From Gilliamella apicola (GTDB taxonomy: Bacteria > Pseudomonadota > Gammaproteobacteria > Enterobacterales > Orbaceae), in the NCBI RefSeq assembly GCF_003202915.1, contig NZ_QGLP01000003.1:186001-250000 (forward strand): a DNA stretch of 64,000 nucleotides, in the 5' to 3' direction. How positions within the stretch are numbered: the stretch's first letter is position 1; each line of letters begins with the position of its first letter. The translations under genes and the position numbers were made by a program. This document shows positions 22,554 to 33,132 of the stretch, in pieces. A model generated the notes under the pieces. The model was not told the DNA's origin and made no database searches. It worked only from the letters and a program-made list of their open reading frames with translations.

Positions 22554-24020
22554 ATGGTACCTGTTGTCGCACTAGTTGGTCGTCCGAATGTAGGAAAGTC
22601 GACTTTATTTAATCGATTAACTCGAACACGAGACGCCTTAGTAGCTGATTTTCCGGGATTAACTCGTGACCGTAAGTACGGGCGAGCCGAAATCAAAGGG
22701 CATGAATATATTGTCATTGATACTGGTGGTATTGATGGCACTGAAGATGGGGTTGAAAGCTTTATGGCGGAACAATCCCTGCAAGCAATAGAAGAAGCAG
22801 ATATTGTCCTTTTTTTAGTTGATGCCAGAGCAGGTACCATGCCTGCTGATCATGCTATTGCTAAGCATCTCCGATCTCGCCAAAAAGCAACATTTTTAGT
22901 TGCTAACAAAATTGATGGTATTGATGCCGATAGCGCAATCTCTGATTTTTATAGTTTAGGATTAGGTGACATTCATCCGATTGCTGCGAGTCATGGTCGT
23001 GGGGTAAATGTATTAATCGAAACGGTGCTCGATCCTATTTTTCATTTTGCCAATGATCAAAATGAGGCCTTATCAGAGGATGAGCCAGATGAAGTTCTTC
23101 CTGAATCTTATGATGATATTGAAGATGAAGCCGAGTCGCTTATCAACCAACCAATCAAAGTTGCTATTGTTGGCAGACCAAATGTTGGTAAGTCAACACT
23201 AACTAATCGAATTTTAGGCGAAGAAAGGGTTGTGGTTTATGATATGCCCGGTACAACACGTGACAGTATTTATATACCAATGACACGCGATGATCGTGAA
23301 TATATCATGATTGATACTGCTGGTGTTCGTAAACGAGGCAAAGTAACCGAAACGGTTGAAAAATTCTCGGTTATCAAAACGTTGCAAGCAATTGAAGATG
23401 CTAATGTGGTTATTTTAGTGATAGATGCTCGAGAAGGTATCTCCGATCAAGATTTATCCTTACTTGGTTTTATCATTAATAGTGGGCGCTCACTGGTTAT
23501 CGCAGTTAATAAATGGGATGGATTATCACAAGATATCAAAGAACAAGTGAAAACCACGTTAGATGATCGGCTTGATTTTATCGATTTTGCCCGTTTACAT
23601 TTTATTTCGGCACTTCATGGTAGTGGCGTAGGTAACTTATTTGATTCAATTCAAGAAGCGTACGATTGTGCAACTCGTCGAGTTAATACTGCACTGTTAA
23701 CCAAGATAATGCAAATGGCGCAAGATGACCATCAACCACCATTGGTGAGAGGACGTCGCGTAAAATTAAAATATGCTCATGCAGGTGGATATAACCCGCC
23801 AATTGTGGTTATTCATGGTAATCAAGTTGAGGATTTACCAGATTCTTACAAACGTTATCTAATGAACTATTTTAGACGCTCATTAAAAATTATGGGTTCA
23901 CCAATACGGATTCAATTTAAAGAAGGCGCTAATCCATTTGAAGGTCGAAAAAATAGTTTAACGGCTTCCCAACAACGTAAGCGTCGTCGGTTAATGAAAC
24001 ATGTACGAGGTCGTAAATAA
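22554..24020 (+). CDS. der: Ribosome-biogenesis GTPase Der (EngA)
   Basis: Essential double GTPase in 50S subunit assembly. The 488-residue protein carries two G domains, each with GRPNVGKST (residues about 8-16 and 205-213), followed by DTGGI/DTAGV and NKID/NKWD motifs. An acidic linker separates them, and the KH-like C-terminal domain ends in a basic tail ([14 protein letters not shown]). yfgJ follows after 3 nt. Confidence 0.97.
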   Translation: MVPVVALVGRPNVGKSTLFNRLTRTRDALVADFPGLTRDRKYGRAEIKGHEYIVIDTGGIDGTEDGVESFMAEQSLQAIEEADIVLFLVDARAGTMPADHAIAKHLRSRQKATFLVANKIDGIDADSAISDFYSLGLGDIHPIAASHGRGVNVLIETVLDPIFHFANDQNEALSEDEPDEVLPESYDDIEDEAESLINQPIKVAIVGRPNVGKSTLTNRILGEERVVVYDMPGTTRDSIYIPMTRDDREYIMIDTAGVRKRGKVTETVEKFSVIKTLQAIEDANVVILVIDAREGISDQDLSLLGFIINSGRSLVIAVNKWDGLSQDIKEQVKTTLDDRLDFIDFARLHFISALHGSGVGNLFDSIQEAYDCATRRVNTALLTKIMQMAQDDHQPPLVRGRRVKLKYAHAGGYNPPIVVIHGNQVEDLPDSYKRYLMNYFRRSLKIMGSPIRIQFKEGANPFEGRKNSLTASQQRKRRRLMKHVRGRK

Positions 24021-24023
24021 CTT

Positions 24024-24275
24024 ATGACAAACCAAAAGATGATCGCCGGTGGACAAGAAGGTATTTGTCCTAAATGCCATAATAAAATGAGTATTGTGGC
24101 ACCACAACATTATGACTGTCCTCATTGCCAACAACATTATTTAGAGCAGTATATCTGTCCAATTTGTCAGCAGAGCGCTCAAATGGTTAAAGGTTGCGGG
24201 GCTATAAACTATATTTGTCCGACTGATGGCTTAATATCCAGCAGTAAAGTGATATTTCAGTATTTATCAGAGTAG
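24024..24275 (+). CDS. yfgJ: YfgJ-like zinc-ribbon protein
   Basis: Small 83-residue protein with four Cys pairs: CPKC, CPHC, CPIC and a final CGAINYIC. The spacing suggests two double zinc ribbons. It resembles E. coli YfgJ and has the same place directly after der. The biochemical role is unknown. Confidence 0.8.
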   Translation: MTNQKMIAGGQEGICPKCHNKMSIVAPQHYDCPHCQQHYLEQYICPICQQSAQMVKGCGAINYICPTDGLISSSKVIFQYLSE

Positions 24276-24959
<684 letters not shown>

Positions 24960-24963
24960 TTAC

Positions 24964-24995
24964 AAAAAAGAGGGATGATAGACTTTTCATCCCTC
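24964..24995 (-). terminator. Terminator between adk and the metY remnant
   Basis: Perfect 9-bp stem GAGGGATGA (24970-24978) with TCATCCCTC (24987-24995). On the minus strand it runs directly into TTTTTT (complement of 24964-24969), a strong terminator for the leftward metY remnant. On the plus strand the T run is poor, so adk may only be partly stopped. Confidence 0.75.
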
Positions 24996-25010
24996 ATCTT
25001 ATTCAATCTA

Positions 25011-25830
25011 TTATTTTGCTAAATTAAGTGCTTGTTCTAAATCAGCAATAATATCATCAATATGTTCAATGCCAATTGATAGGCGTATCATTTCTTGGCT
25101 AACTCCAGCTTTTTGCAACTCTTCATCATTAAGTTGTCGATGGGTAGTTGATGCCGGATGACAAGCTAATGAGCGGGTATCACCAATATTGACTAAACGA
25201 ATAATCAATTTCAGGGCATCGATAAATTTAGCTCCAGCTTGTTTACCGCCTTTGATACCAAAGGATAAAATGCCAGCAGGTAGACCATTGTCCATCTGTT
25301 TTATTGCTAAATAATGTTCTGGATGATTAGCCAATCCAGCATAATTGACCCATTCAACTTGAGGGTGTGATGCCAAATAATTGGCAACCTTAATGGTATT
25401 TTGGCAATGTCGCTCAATGCGTAAAGAGAGTGTTTCGAGACCTTGTAATAATAAAAAGGTATTAAACGGTGATAAAGCTGCTCCCATGTTACGCAGTGGT
25501 ATTACTCGGCAACGAGCAATATAAGCTGCGTGTCCAAAGTTTTGAGTATATGATGAAACATCATGGTAAGAAGGATCGGGTTGATTGAGCATAGGCAATT
25601 TATCGGTGTGCTCTTTCCAAGGACATTTACCGGAATCAACTATCATTCATTCCACCTAAACTATTACCATGTCCATCAATATATTTAGTTAATGAATGCA
25701 CCACAATATCCGCGCCATGCTGGGTGTCATCAAAGGCATAAGAAGTGGTTTAATAGAGCGGAGCTGCGACGGCATGGGTTGTTGATTCAGGCGTATAGCC
25801 AGTGTGCAGAGCAATTGTCTCTGGTTTCAT
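25011..25830 (-). pseudogene. metY: metY pseudogene (O-acetylhomoserine sulfhydrylase)
   Basis: Remnant of a PLP enzyme making homocysteine from O-acetylhomoserine and sulfide. From the ATG at 25830 the frame reads MKPETIALHTGYTPESTTHA as in intact MetY, then meets TAA (25750-25752) where a CAA Gln codon of [10 protein letters not shown] is expected. Around 25708-25711 the sequence jumps from DDTQHGAD to [19 protein letters not shown], deleting most of the PLP domain (estimated 160 or more residues; the Lys region is kept). At 25643-25650 TCAT is duplicated (TCATTCAT), shifting the frame. The remaining 211 codons to 25011 are open and match the MetY C-terminus. With three separate lesions it cannot make active enzyme. 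The strand's terminator at 24964 is still intact. Confidence 0.92.
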
Positions 25831-25898
25831 GTTAGAGCCTCATATTCACAACGATAAGGCTCTTATTTTGTGCAAAAAATTATCAAAAAAGTAGTGAG

Positions 25899-26165
25899 TT
25901 ATAAAACCATTCGTACTATATCGATTTCACCCAATTCTTTGTATAAACTTTCCACTTGATCAATATGTGTCGCATTAATCGTAATTGAAACGGAATGATA
26001 ATTACCCTTGCTACTTGGTTTGATCGACGGAGTATAATCCCCCGGCGCGTGGCGTTGAATAACTGATACTACTTTGTCAACCAACTCCGGTTTTGCTTCG
26101 CCCATTACTTTATAGGTAAAGGAACAAGGAAAATCTAATAATTCATTTAATTTTGTTTGTTGCAT
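25899..26165 (-). CDS. ybeD: YbeD-like DUF493 protein
   Basis: Small 88-residue cytoplasmic protein of the DUF493 (ACT-like fold) family, very close by eye to E. coli Ybe[38 protein letters not shown] and a terminal IDIVRMVL. The frame is open 39 nt further upstream, but the ATG at 26165 ([12 protein letters not shown]) matches the family's start. In E. coli ybeD lies between dacA and lipB; neither is here. Its function is not established. Confidence 0.9.
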   Translation of the reverse strand: MQQTKLNELLDFPCSFTYKVMGEAKPELVDKVVSVIQRHAPGDYTPSIKPSSKGNYHSVSITINATHIDQVESLYKELGEIDIVRMVL

Positions 26166-26353
26166 AACGGTTTTTTCTCGTTTTATCAATGAACCCACTA
26201 ACATGATCTAGTATATATAGTCAATTTATTATTCTTCAAGCTTTAAAACAATAAACATTACTTTTTAAAGCTTATAATTTGATCTATGATAAACAAATTC
26301 TAACATAGCTTAGTAAAACCTACCTGACTATTATTCTAAAAGGCTAAAATAAC

Positions 26354-28246
26354 ATGTTATCCCAATCTACTAGTAAAGAACCTTTTGGTACATTACTTGG
26401 TTATGCACCAGGTGGTGTAGCAATTTATTCATCTGATTATGAGAATTTAGATCCTGAACAATTTCCTAATGATGCTTCATTTCGCAGCTATTCCGGTCAT
26501 GAATATATGGGATATAAGTGGCAATGTGTTGAATTTGCTAGAAGATTTCTATTTTTGAATTATGGGATTGTGTTTACCGATGTCGGTATGGCGCATGAAA
26601 TTTTTTCGTTAAGGTTTCTTCGCCAAGTTATCAACGAAGCCATTTTACCATTACAAGCCTTTGCTAACGGTAGCAAAAAGAAACCAGAGGCAGGTGCCTT
26701 GTTGATATGGGATGACGGCGGTATGTTTGATAGAACTGGTCATGTGGCTATTATTACCGAAGTTTTTGACAACAAAATTCGAATTGCCGAACAAAATGTT
26801 ATTCATACTCGACTTCCTATTGGTCAACAATGGACGCGTGAGTTAGCTATGACGGTATCTGATGAGGGGTATTATTTACATGATACTTTTGATGATACTA
26901 AAATTTTAGGTTGGATGATTCAAACTGACGATACACTTCACAGTTTACCGCAACCTAATGCTGATAAACACTTACTTGATATCCATAGCGTACATATTAA
27001 AAACCATGGTCAATTTGATGGTAAATGGTTAGATGAAAACGATCCTTTAGAAAGTGCTTATGTGTCAGCAACTGGTCATGCCATTAGTCATGATGATCAG
27101 TATCGCTATTTCACTATTTCTGAAAGTGCGGAACAAGAGCTTATTCGTGCCACAAACGAGCTCCATTTAATGTATTTGCATGCGACAGATAAAGTGTTAA
27201 AAGAAGATAGTTTGTTATGCAATTTCAATATACCGGAAATCCTTTGGCCAAGACTTAGATTATCTTGGCAACAACGTCGTTATCAAATGATCACCGGTCG
27301 GTTAGATTTTTGTATGGATGAACGAGGTTTTAAAGTTTATGAGTATAATGCTGATTCGGCATCATGTCATACCGAAGCAGGCAAAATTTTGGAAAATTGG
27401 GCTATACAAGCCGAATTAAATGTTGGCGTAAACCCGAGTGCTGGATTACTTAATGCATTGGCTAACTGTTGGAAGCATAGCGATGCAAAAGCGTTTGTTC
27501 ACATTATGCAAGATAATGACAGCGAGGAAAATTATCACGCATTATTTATGCAAAAAGCTCTAACGCAAGCTGGATTTAAAAGCAAAATCTTACGCGGACT
27601 AACAGGACTTAGATGGGATAAAAGAGGACGTTTAGTTGATGATGACGATCGTCAAGTTACCTGTGTTTGGAAAACCTGGGCATGGGAAACTGTACTTGAA
27701 CAACTACGCCAAGAAAGTGAGGCGCAAATCGCTGGATTACCGATTCGAACATGGCATCCTGAAAATGCGGTTAGATTAATTGATGTATTACTGCGACCTG
27801 AAGTTTCGGTTTTTGAGCCTTTATGGACGGTCATCCCAAGTAACAAAGCTATTTTACCTGTATTATGGTCGCTATTTCCAAACCATCGTTATTTGCTGGA
27901 ATCTACATTTGAACTCAATGACAACTTAATCAAAAAAGGTTATGCCATTAAGCCGATTGCCGGGCGTCGTGGTAGTGATATTGAGTTAGTTGGTAGTCAT
28001 GAACAAGTGTTGGATAAAACGGTTGGTCGATTTGCAAAACAAGAAAATATTTATCAAGAACTGTGGTGTTTACCCAAAGTTGATGATCGTTATTTGCAAC
28101 TTTGTACTTTTACTGTTGGAGGTCATTATGGTGGCGCATGTTTACGTTCAGATCCCTCTTTGGTTATAAAAGGCGAAAGTGATATGCAACCACTCCGTGT
28201 GCTAACCGATGAAGAATTTTTAAAAGAAATATCGAAAAAAAATTGA
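26354..28246 (+). CDS. gss: Bifunctional glutathionylspermidine synthetase/amidase
   Basis: Joins glutathione and spermidine with ATP and can hydrolyse the product, tuning redox and polyamine pools. The 630-residue protein has an N-terminal CHAP amidase domain (about 1-205), with nucleophile C58 in YKWQCVEFARR and the catalytic His in DRTGHVAIITEV. The C-terminal ATP-grasp synthetase domain (about 215-625) includes LRLSWQQRRYQMITGRLDFC, YEYNADSASCHTEAG and KPIAGRRGSDIELV. Length and both halves match E. coli Gsp/Gss (619 residues). It stands alone, with the start of the srf cluster 246 nt downstream. Confidence 0.94.
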   Translation: MLSQSTSKEPFGTLLGYAPGGVAIYSSDYENLDPEQFPNDASFRSYSGHEYMGYKWQCVEFARRFLFLNYGIVFTDVGMAHEIFSLRFLRQVINEAILPLQAFANGSKKKPEAGALLIWDDGGMFDRTGHVAIITEVFDNKIRIAEQNVIHTRLPIGQQWTRELAMTVSDEGYYLHDTFDDTKILGWMIQTDDTLHSLPQPNADKHLLDIHSVHIKNHGQFDGKWLDENDPLESAYVSATGHAISHDDQYRYFTISESAEQELIRATNELHLMYLHATDKVLKEDSLLCNFNIPEILWPRLRLSWQQRRYQMITGRLDFCMDERGFKVYEYNADSASCHTEAGKILENWAIQAELNVGVNPSAGLLNALANCWKHSDAKAFVHIMQDNDSEENYHALFMQKALTQAGFKSKILRGLTGLRWDKRGRLVDDDDRQVTCVWKTWAWETVLEQLRQESEAQIAGLPIRTWHPENAVRLIDVLLRPEVSVFEPLWTVIPSNKAILPVLWSLFPNHRYLLESTFELNDNLIKKGYAIKPIAGRRGSDIELVGSHEQVLDKTVGRFAKQENIYQELWCLPKVDDRYLQLCTFTVGGHYGGACLRSDPSLVIKGESDMQPLRVLTDEEFLKEISKKN

Positions 28247-28269
28247 AGAGCAGGGCTTTTAGGTCTAAT

Positions 28270-28298
28270 TTGACAAATCTATCATTAAATTTCATGAT
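28270..28298 (+). promoter_or_regulatory. Candidate promoter of the srf cluster
   Basis: TTGACA (28270-28275) is followed after 17 nt by CATGAT (28293-28298). Transcription from here would give a leader of about 190 nt before srfA that contains the inverted repeat at 28345-28384. AT-rich context makes chance matches common. Confidence 0.4.
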
Positions 28299-28344
28299 GA
28301 TAAATGTTTTGCAACTTATTTAACAATTTGATTAATCGTCACTT

Positions 28345-28384
28345 AAATGATTTTTTTGAATTATAAATGACAAAAAAATCATTT
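28345..28384 (+). repeat. Perfect 14-bp inverted repeat upstream of srfA
   Basis: AAATGATTTTTTTG (28345-28358) and CAAAAAAATCATTT (28371-28384) are exact reverse complements around a 12-nt spacer that itself ends in AAATGA. It lies 108 nt before srfA and is not followed by a T run, so it is either an operator for a dimeric regulator or an RNA hairpin in the leader. It could also be a weak gsp terminator. Confidence 0.6.
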
Positions 28385-28492
28385 TATCTTTAGGGACGGC
28401 AATGACAACTGGTTAATATTTCTGATAGAATTGATTTTATTAAAAAATAATTATAAAAAATATAAGTAATTTCAAGGAATATCAGGAAATAT

Positions 28493-30097
28493 ATGGCAAA
28501 CACATTACTTCGAAGTGGTGATATAAAAGATTTTAAAATGCTCGGGCATGATGGCAAAGCTGCTTATCTGGTCGCTTCGCAAATTCGTGAAATGTTCCGA
28601 GTCAAATTAGGCCGTCAATACTCTGATTGTTTAGCTATCCCACAACGTAATGATCAGGGCAATCTTGTTGATTGGTATATTCCTTTCGATTCAGACTTAC
28701 CTGATGGGGAATATGATATTATTCCATGGACATCGGCAAGTGAATCAGAACAAGAATCCGCTCTAATTTTGCTCAAGGAATTTGAAAACAAAGTTATCGA
28801 ATTAGGCAAAAAATTATCCCAAAATCCTAATCTAGAAGGTGATCAATTGCTTTTTAGTCGCCTCATTTACGATCCAAAACAGAGCTCAGATAGTCTTGAA
28901 CCTAATTTAATGGCATTACGTTTTCCTAGTAATCAGTTTGTCTATATTGTTAATGGTAAACCGGTTATTACTTTTTGGGGATTTATTAATCCCCAAACAC
29001 CACAAGCGACTTCGCCATTTTATTGTTTAGAACCTGTTAGAAATCCAACGCCACAACCAGAAGTAGTTGCTCCACCTCCTGTTCAAGAGGTGCCCGCTGT
29101 CGTTAGCAAACCTTGGTCGAAGCGATGGTGGATATGGTTATTAGGATTATTACCACTCTTATTATTACTGCTAGCTATATTCTGGTTGAAAGGTTGTTGG
29201 TTTAAACCAAGTTTGTCTTTTAATCCAAATCTATCATTAGATGGTAATGTTAATCTTCCTGTAGCAACTGATAACCAAGATGATAAGTTAGATATCAACG
29301 CACCAGAGCTGAAACCTAAAGAGGTTATTATAGATAATAAACCTGTGGGTGTGGTTAATGGCGTTGCGTCTAATGGAACATTAGCCGGCGATGGTACCCC
29401 TACTAATTCGGCTCAAGTTGACACTCCAGCTATACCATCAACACCTGATGAAGGCGTGGAAAATAGTGCCAATCCGCAAGGTGATCAACTTAACCCTCCA
29501 GAGGTAAATACTCCCGATGATAAAGGTAATAATAGCGATCAGGGGGATAAGAAAGATAACGGTGATAACCCAAATAATCCTAGTTCGCCTGAGGATAAAG
29601 ACAAACAAAATGAGCAGAATACAGATGACAAAAATGGTCAAATGGCACCTCCTACACCTGATTTAGCCAGTAATCCTGACGCTAACAATACAGATCAAGT
29701 CAATGGTGCTAATGCTGCCCAATCCAACCATTTAACTTTACCGGCGGATGTATTAAAACAAGGCTCAACAAACTTTTTAAATGGTCAATGGTCTGTAGGT
29801 GCAGGTATTCAAGATAAAGCAACGGGGAAACCATTACAATTAAGTTATAACTTTAATCAAGGTAATGGTGACGTGACGCTTACTCGCAGTGATGGCGTTA
29901 AATGTACTGGTAATGTCGGTAGCGGCATCCAAAATGGCAATTTAAATATAGCCGGTAATAACGAAGCTATCTGCAGTGATAATACTAAATATAAATTACC
30001 AAGTATTCAGTGCAAACCAGGCAAAAATAATCAAGCTGATTGTCAGGGAATGTATGATAACGGGACTTCGTTCCCAATTACGATGAAAAAACAATAG
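28493..30097 (+). CDS. srfA: SrfA-like inner-membrane protein
   Basis: First gene of an srfABC set. The 534-residue protein has a cytoplasmic domain (about 1-180) and a proline-rich hinge (about 184-205). A tryptophan-flanked membrane helix follows at about 212-232 (RWWIWLLGLLPLLLLLLAIFW). Then comes a long low-complexity periplasmic stretch rich in Asn, Asp, Pro and Gly (about 250-415) and a compact C-terminal domain with four cysteines (about 420-534). There is no N-terminal signal peptide. In Salmonella srfA is the first gene of srfABC, named as SsrB-regulated; its biochemical role is unknown. The cytoplasmic domain resembles the N-termini of the two vWA proteins at 43685 and 45157, suggesting a shared adaptor. 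srfB follows after 8 nt. Confidence 0.75.
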   Translation: MANTLLRSGDIKDFKMLGHDGKAAYLVASQIREMFRVKLGRQYSDCLAIPQRNDQGNLVDWYIPFDSDLPDGEYDIIPWTSASESEQESALILLKEFENKVIELGKKLSQNPNLEGDQLLFSRLIYDPKQSSDSLEPNLMALRFPSNQFVYIVNGKPVITFWGFINPQTPQATSPFYCLEPVRNPTPQPEVVAPPPVQEVPAVVSKPWSKRWWIWLLGLLPLLLLLLAIFWLKGCWFKPSLSFNPNLSLDGNVNLPVATDNQDDKLDINAPELKPKEVIIDNKPVGVVNGVASNGTLAGDGTPTNSAQVDTPAIPSTPDEGVENSANPQGDQLNPPEVNTPDDKGNNSDQGDKKDNGDNPNNPSSPEDKDKQNEQNTDDKNGQMAPPTPDLASNPDANNTDQVNGANAAQSNHLTLPADVLKQGSTNFLNGQWSVGAGIQDKATGKPLQLSYNFNQGNGDVTLTRSDGVKCTGNVGSGIQNGNLNIAGNNEAICSDNTKYKLPSIQCKPGKNNQADCQGMYDNGTSFPITMKKQ

Positions 30098-30105
30098 GGT
30101 TGTAT

Positions 30106-33100
30106 ATGCTTCCAGAAATACGCAACTATGGTCAAGAAGTTACTCTTATCATGAATAGTGGTATTCAATTTCTTGATTTTGCATTAAAAATAGATTGGAA
30201 AGATAATCAATGGCGCAGTAAAGTTAATGGTTGTTTTATTAATCCATCAGAAAGTGGAGCACTAGTTAGGCTAATTGAAGATGTCGATAGTGGTAAATTT
30301 TTTGCGCCGGATAATCTCTCTTTTGCGGTCACACCAACTCAAGAGATTAGTGTCGACCAATCATTAAAACTATTTGATGGCATTTGGTTGCCGGTGCCAG
30401 TTTTAAGATCGATACCGCCTGAGCGCTTTGATAAAGGTCCACATAACTGGAGTCGTGTTCGAATTGTAAGTATTCCCGAGGGTGAAGATCCAGATGGCAA
30501 TACACATCGTATTACCTTTGCCTTTGATACCAAAATTTTCACCAATATGCAGGATGTGGCTTATTTGGCACCGACTGATAATGATGTTAAAACTGGGGCT
30601 GTATTTAGCTTAGCTCATCGTTCAGATCACGTTTCCTGGTATTTAGAGCAAAAGTGGATCACCAGTTGGTTAATTGATCTATTTCAGGAGTTAGCGCCGC
30701 AACCAGAACGATTAAAAATTCATAAAGATGATATAGATCTAGAAATAGGTAATAAAGCTTATTATGGTCATTATTTAAATGTTCTTAATTTGCTTGCCGA
30801 TTCATTGCAGTTACCAAAAATTAAAATTGTCTCTAATAATCGTGATGATGTGGTTAAATCCATTCCGGTTGATATGATTTTAGATGTTGGTAATTCAAGA
30901 ACATGTGGCATCTTAATTGAAGACCATGTACAAGATAAAGATAGCTTGAATCGTCGTTATGAACTTGAAATTCGTGATTTAACTCAACCTGAACATATCT
31001 ATAATGAACCGTTTGAAAGTCGAGTAGAATTTGCACAAACCTTTTTTGGTAAAGAGCACTTTTCTCTGCAAAGTGGGCGACGTGATACTTTCCGTTGGCC
31101 AAGTATTGTTCGTGTTGGCAAAGAAGCGAGTCGCTTAGCGAGTCGTCGTGAAGGAAATGAAGGCGCAACTGGTCTTTCAAGCCCGAAACGCTATTTGTGG
31201 GATCAGGAGAAGTATGAGCAAGGTTGGCGATTTAATTCCCATTATGTCAAGAGTGACCATGAACCCTTCGCAACGGCTGAACCCTTTTCTAGTTTAATCA
31301 ATGAGTATGGTGAGGCTTTGCATATCCTCAGGAATGACATTGAGGAGGAATATGATCGAAAAATGCCAGTGTTCCATCCCAAATATTCACGTAGCTCATT
31401 AATGACATTTATGCTATGTGAAGTATTAATGCATGCATTGATGCAAATTAATAGTGTTGCTCAACGTAATAAACTTGAACATGCAAGAACACCGCGTAAT
31501 TTACGTTCAATTATTCTTACCATCCCTCCGGCAATGCCAAAACCAGAACAAGCTATTTTTAAAAGCTGTGTTTATCAAGCTATCGGCTTGGTTTGGAAAA
31601 GCTTAGGCTGGGATAGTTCTGATGACGATATCGATTTTGATAACCCTAATCAGTTAAAAAGTATTTGGCCAAATATTCCTGAAGTTTATATCCAGTGGGA
31701 TGAAGCGACCTGTGGCCAAGTAGTTTATCTCTTTAATGAGACGCAAAACAATTATAATGGCCGATCAGAAGAGTTTATTGCTTCAATGGTACGACCAGAT
31801 AAAAGTAATAAACAAAAACTAACGATTGCTACCGTCGATATTGGCGGAGGTACCACTGATTTAGTCATTAATGATTATGAACTTGATTATGGCACCAATA
31901 AACAACTTAGTGGTAGTAATGCTTATCTTGTGCCTACGCAACGTTTTCGCGATGGGTTTAAAGTCGCTGGTGATGATATACTACTTGATATTATTCAAGA
32001 TACCGTTTTATCTTCATTAATTAATGGATTAAAACAAGCGGGGCTTGCCGATCCTAATCCGATTTTATCCACCATTATTGGTTCACAGCAGGTATCAATA
32101 CAAGATGCGGTATTGCGTCAACAATTAACTTTACAGCTGTTTACGCCAGTAGGCTTGCATGTATTAAAACTCTATGAGCTTTATGATCCATTACATGCAG
32201 AGCAACATGTTTATAATCTGACTTTTGGTGAATTACTACAGAATAATATGATGACAGCTAATGTCCTCAATTTTATCAATGAACCTATTAGTCGCGCATT
32301 AAATAATCCTGAATTTTCGGTTCTTGATTTAAATGTTGAGATTAACCTTAAACGTATTCACTACTTATTTATCCGTGGAGATTATTACAATATTTGTAAA
32401 ACGTTTGATGCGTTATCTGAAATTATTAGCTGTTATCAATGTGATGTACTGTTATTAACTGGTCGTCCTTCGCGATTACCTGGAGTACAAAGCTACTTCC
32501 GTTCACGATTATCAATACCTGCAGGACGTATTTTACCATTGCATGGTTATTATACAGGGGGATGGTATCCATTCCATAAACAAGAACGTATTGATGATCC
32601 AAAAACAACGGCGGCTGTAGGTGCGATGTTATGTTTTCTAAGTAAAAACTTAAGATTAGCCAATTTCTATTTTAGATCAGCCAATATGGATTTGTATTCA
32701 ACGGTCAAATACATTGGTCTGCTAGATAATCTAAATATGATAAAGCAAGAAAATATTTATTATCGCGACATTGATTTAGATGATCCTGACTATGATTTTC
32801 CTGATCTCTCTTTTGAAATCCGAGGCACAACGAGGCTTGGTTTTAAACAGCTAGAGATCGACCGTTGGCCGGCATCACCAATTTATATTTTAACGATTGA
32901 AAATAGTGAAGTTGCTAAAAGGTTGAGTGCCGATGGGGCGGTTTTAGAGGTAACTTTAGGTATCAAAAATCGCCAAAAAACGGTTGAGAATTTCTATATT
33001 AAAGATGTCAAAGCTTCAGATGGGCGTACTTGCGATAAAACCAAAGATATAAAGCTTAATTTAAACACAATGGTAAATTCAGGTTTAATTAGCACACAAT

Positions 33101-33132
33101 ATTGGCTTGATAGTGGAATGATAAAACGATGA
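30106..33132 (+). CDS. srfB: SrfB-like actin/Hsp70-fold ATPase
   Basis: Large soluble protein of 1008 residues in the SrfB family. Sequence signs of an actin/Hsp70-type nucleotide fold are a phosphate-1-like motif MILDVGNSRTCGILIED (about 256), a phosphate-2-like motif ATVDIGGGTTDLVIND (about 573) and an adenosine-like segment LLLTGRPSRLPGVQSYF (about 782). These are the only clear catalytic signs; ATP binding is inferred. The start chosen is the ATG at 30106 behind AGGGT; a TTG at 30100 is in frame. The stop overlaps the srfC start by 4 nt (ATGA), so SrfB and SrfC should be made in fixed ratio. Confidence 0.78.
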   Translation: MLPEIRNYGQEVTLIMNSGIQFLDFALKIDWKDNQWRSKVNGCFINPSESGALVRLIEDVDSGKFFAPDNLSFAVTPTQEISVDQSLKLFDGIWLPVPVLRSIPPERFDKGPHNWSRVRIVSIPEGEDPDGNTHRITFAFDTKIFTNMQDVAYLAPTDNDVKTGAVFSLAHRSDHVSWYLEQKWITSWLIDLFQELAPQPERLKIHKDDIDLEIGNKAYYGHYLNVLNLLADSLQLPKIKIVSNNRDDVVKSIPVDMILDVGNSRTCGILIEDHVQDKDSLNRRYELEIRDLTQPEHIYNEPFESRVEFAQTFFGKEHFSLQSGRRDTFRWPSIVRVGKEASRLASRREGNEGATGLSSPKRYLWDQEKYEQGWRFNSHYVKSDHEPFATAEPFSSLINEYGEALHILRNDIEEEYDRKMPVFHPKYSRSSLMTFMLCEVLMHALMQINSVAQRNKLEHARTPRNLRSIILTIPPAMPKPEQAIFKSCVYQAIGLVWKSLGWDSSDDDIDFDNPNQLKSIWPNIPEVYIQWDEATCGQVVYLFNETQNNYNGRSEEFIASMVRPDKSNKQKLTIATVDIGGGTTDLVINDYELDYGTNKQLSGSNAYLVPTQRFRDGFKVAGDDILLDIIQDTVLSSLINGLKQAGLADPNPILSTIIGSQQVSIQDAVLRQQLTLQLFTPVGLHVLKLYELYDPLHAEQHVYNLTFGELLQNNMMTANVLNFINEPISRALNNPEFSVLDLNVEINLKRIHYLFIRGDYYNICKTFDALSEIISCYQCDVLLLTGRPSRLPGVQSYFRSRLSIPAGRILPLHGYYTGGWYPFHKQERIDDPKTTAAVGAMLCFLSKNLRLANFYFRSANMDLYSTVKYIGLLDNLNMIKQENIYYRDIDLDDPDYDFPDLSFEIRGTTRLGFKQLEIDRWPASPIYILTIENSEVAKRLSADGAVLEVTLGIKNRQKTVENFYIKDVKASDGRTCDKTKDIKLNLNTMVNSGLISTQYWLDSGMIKR

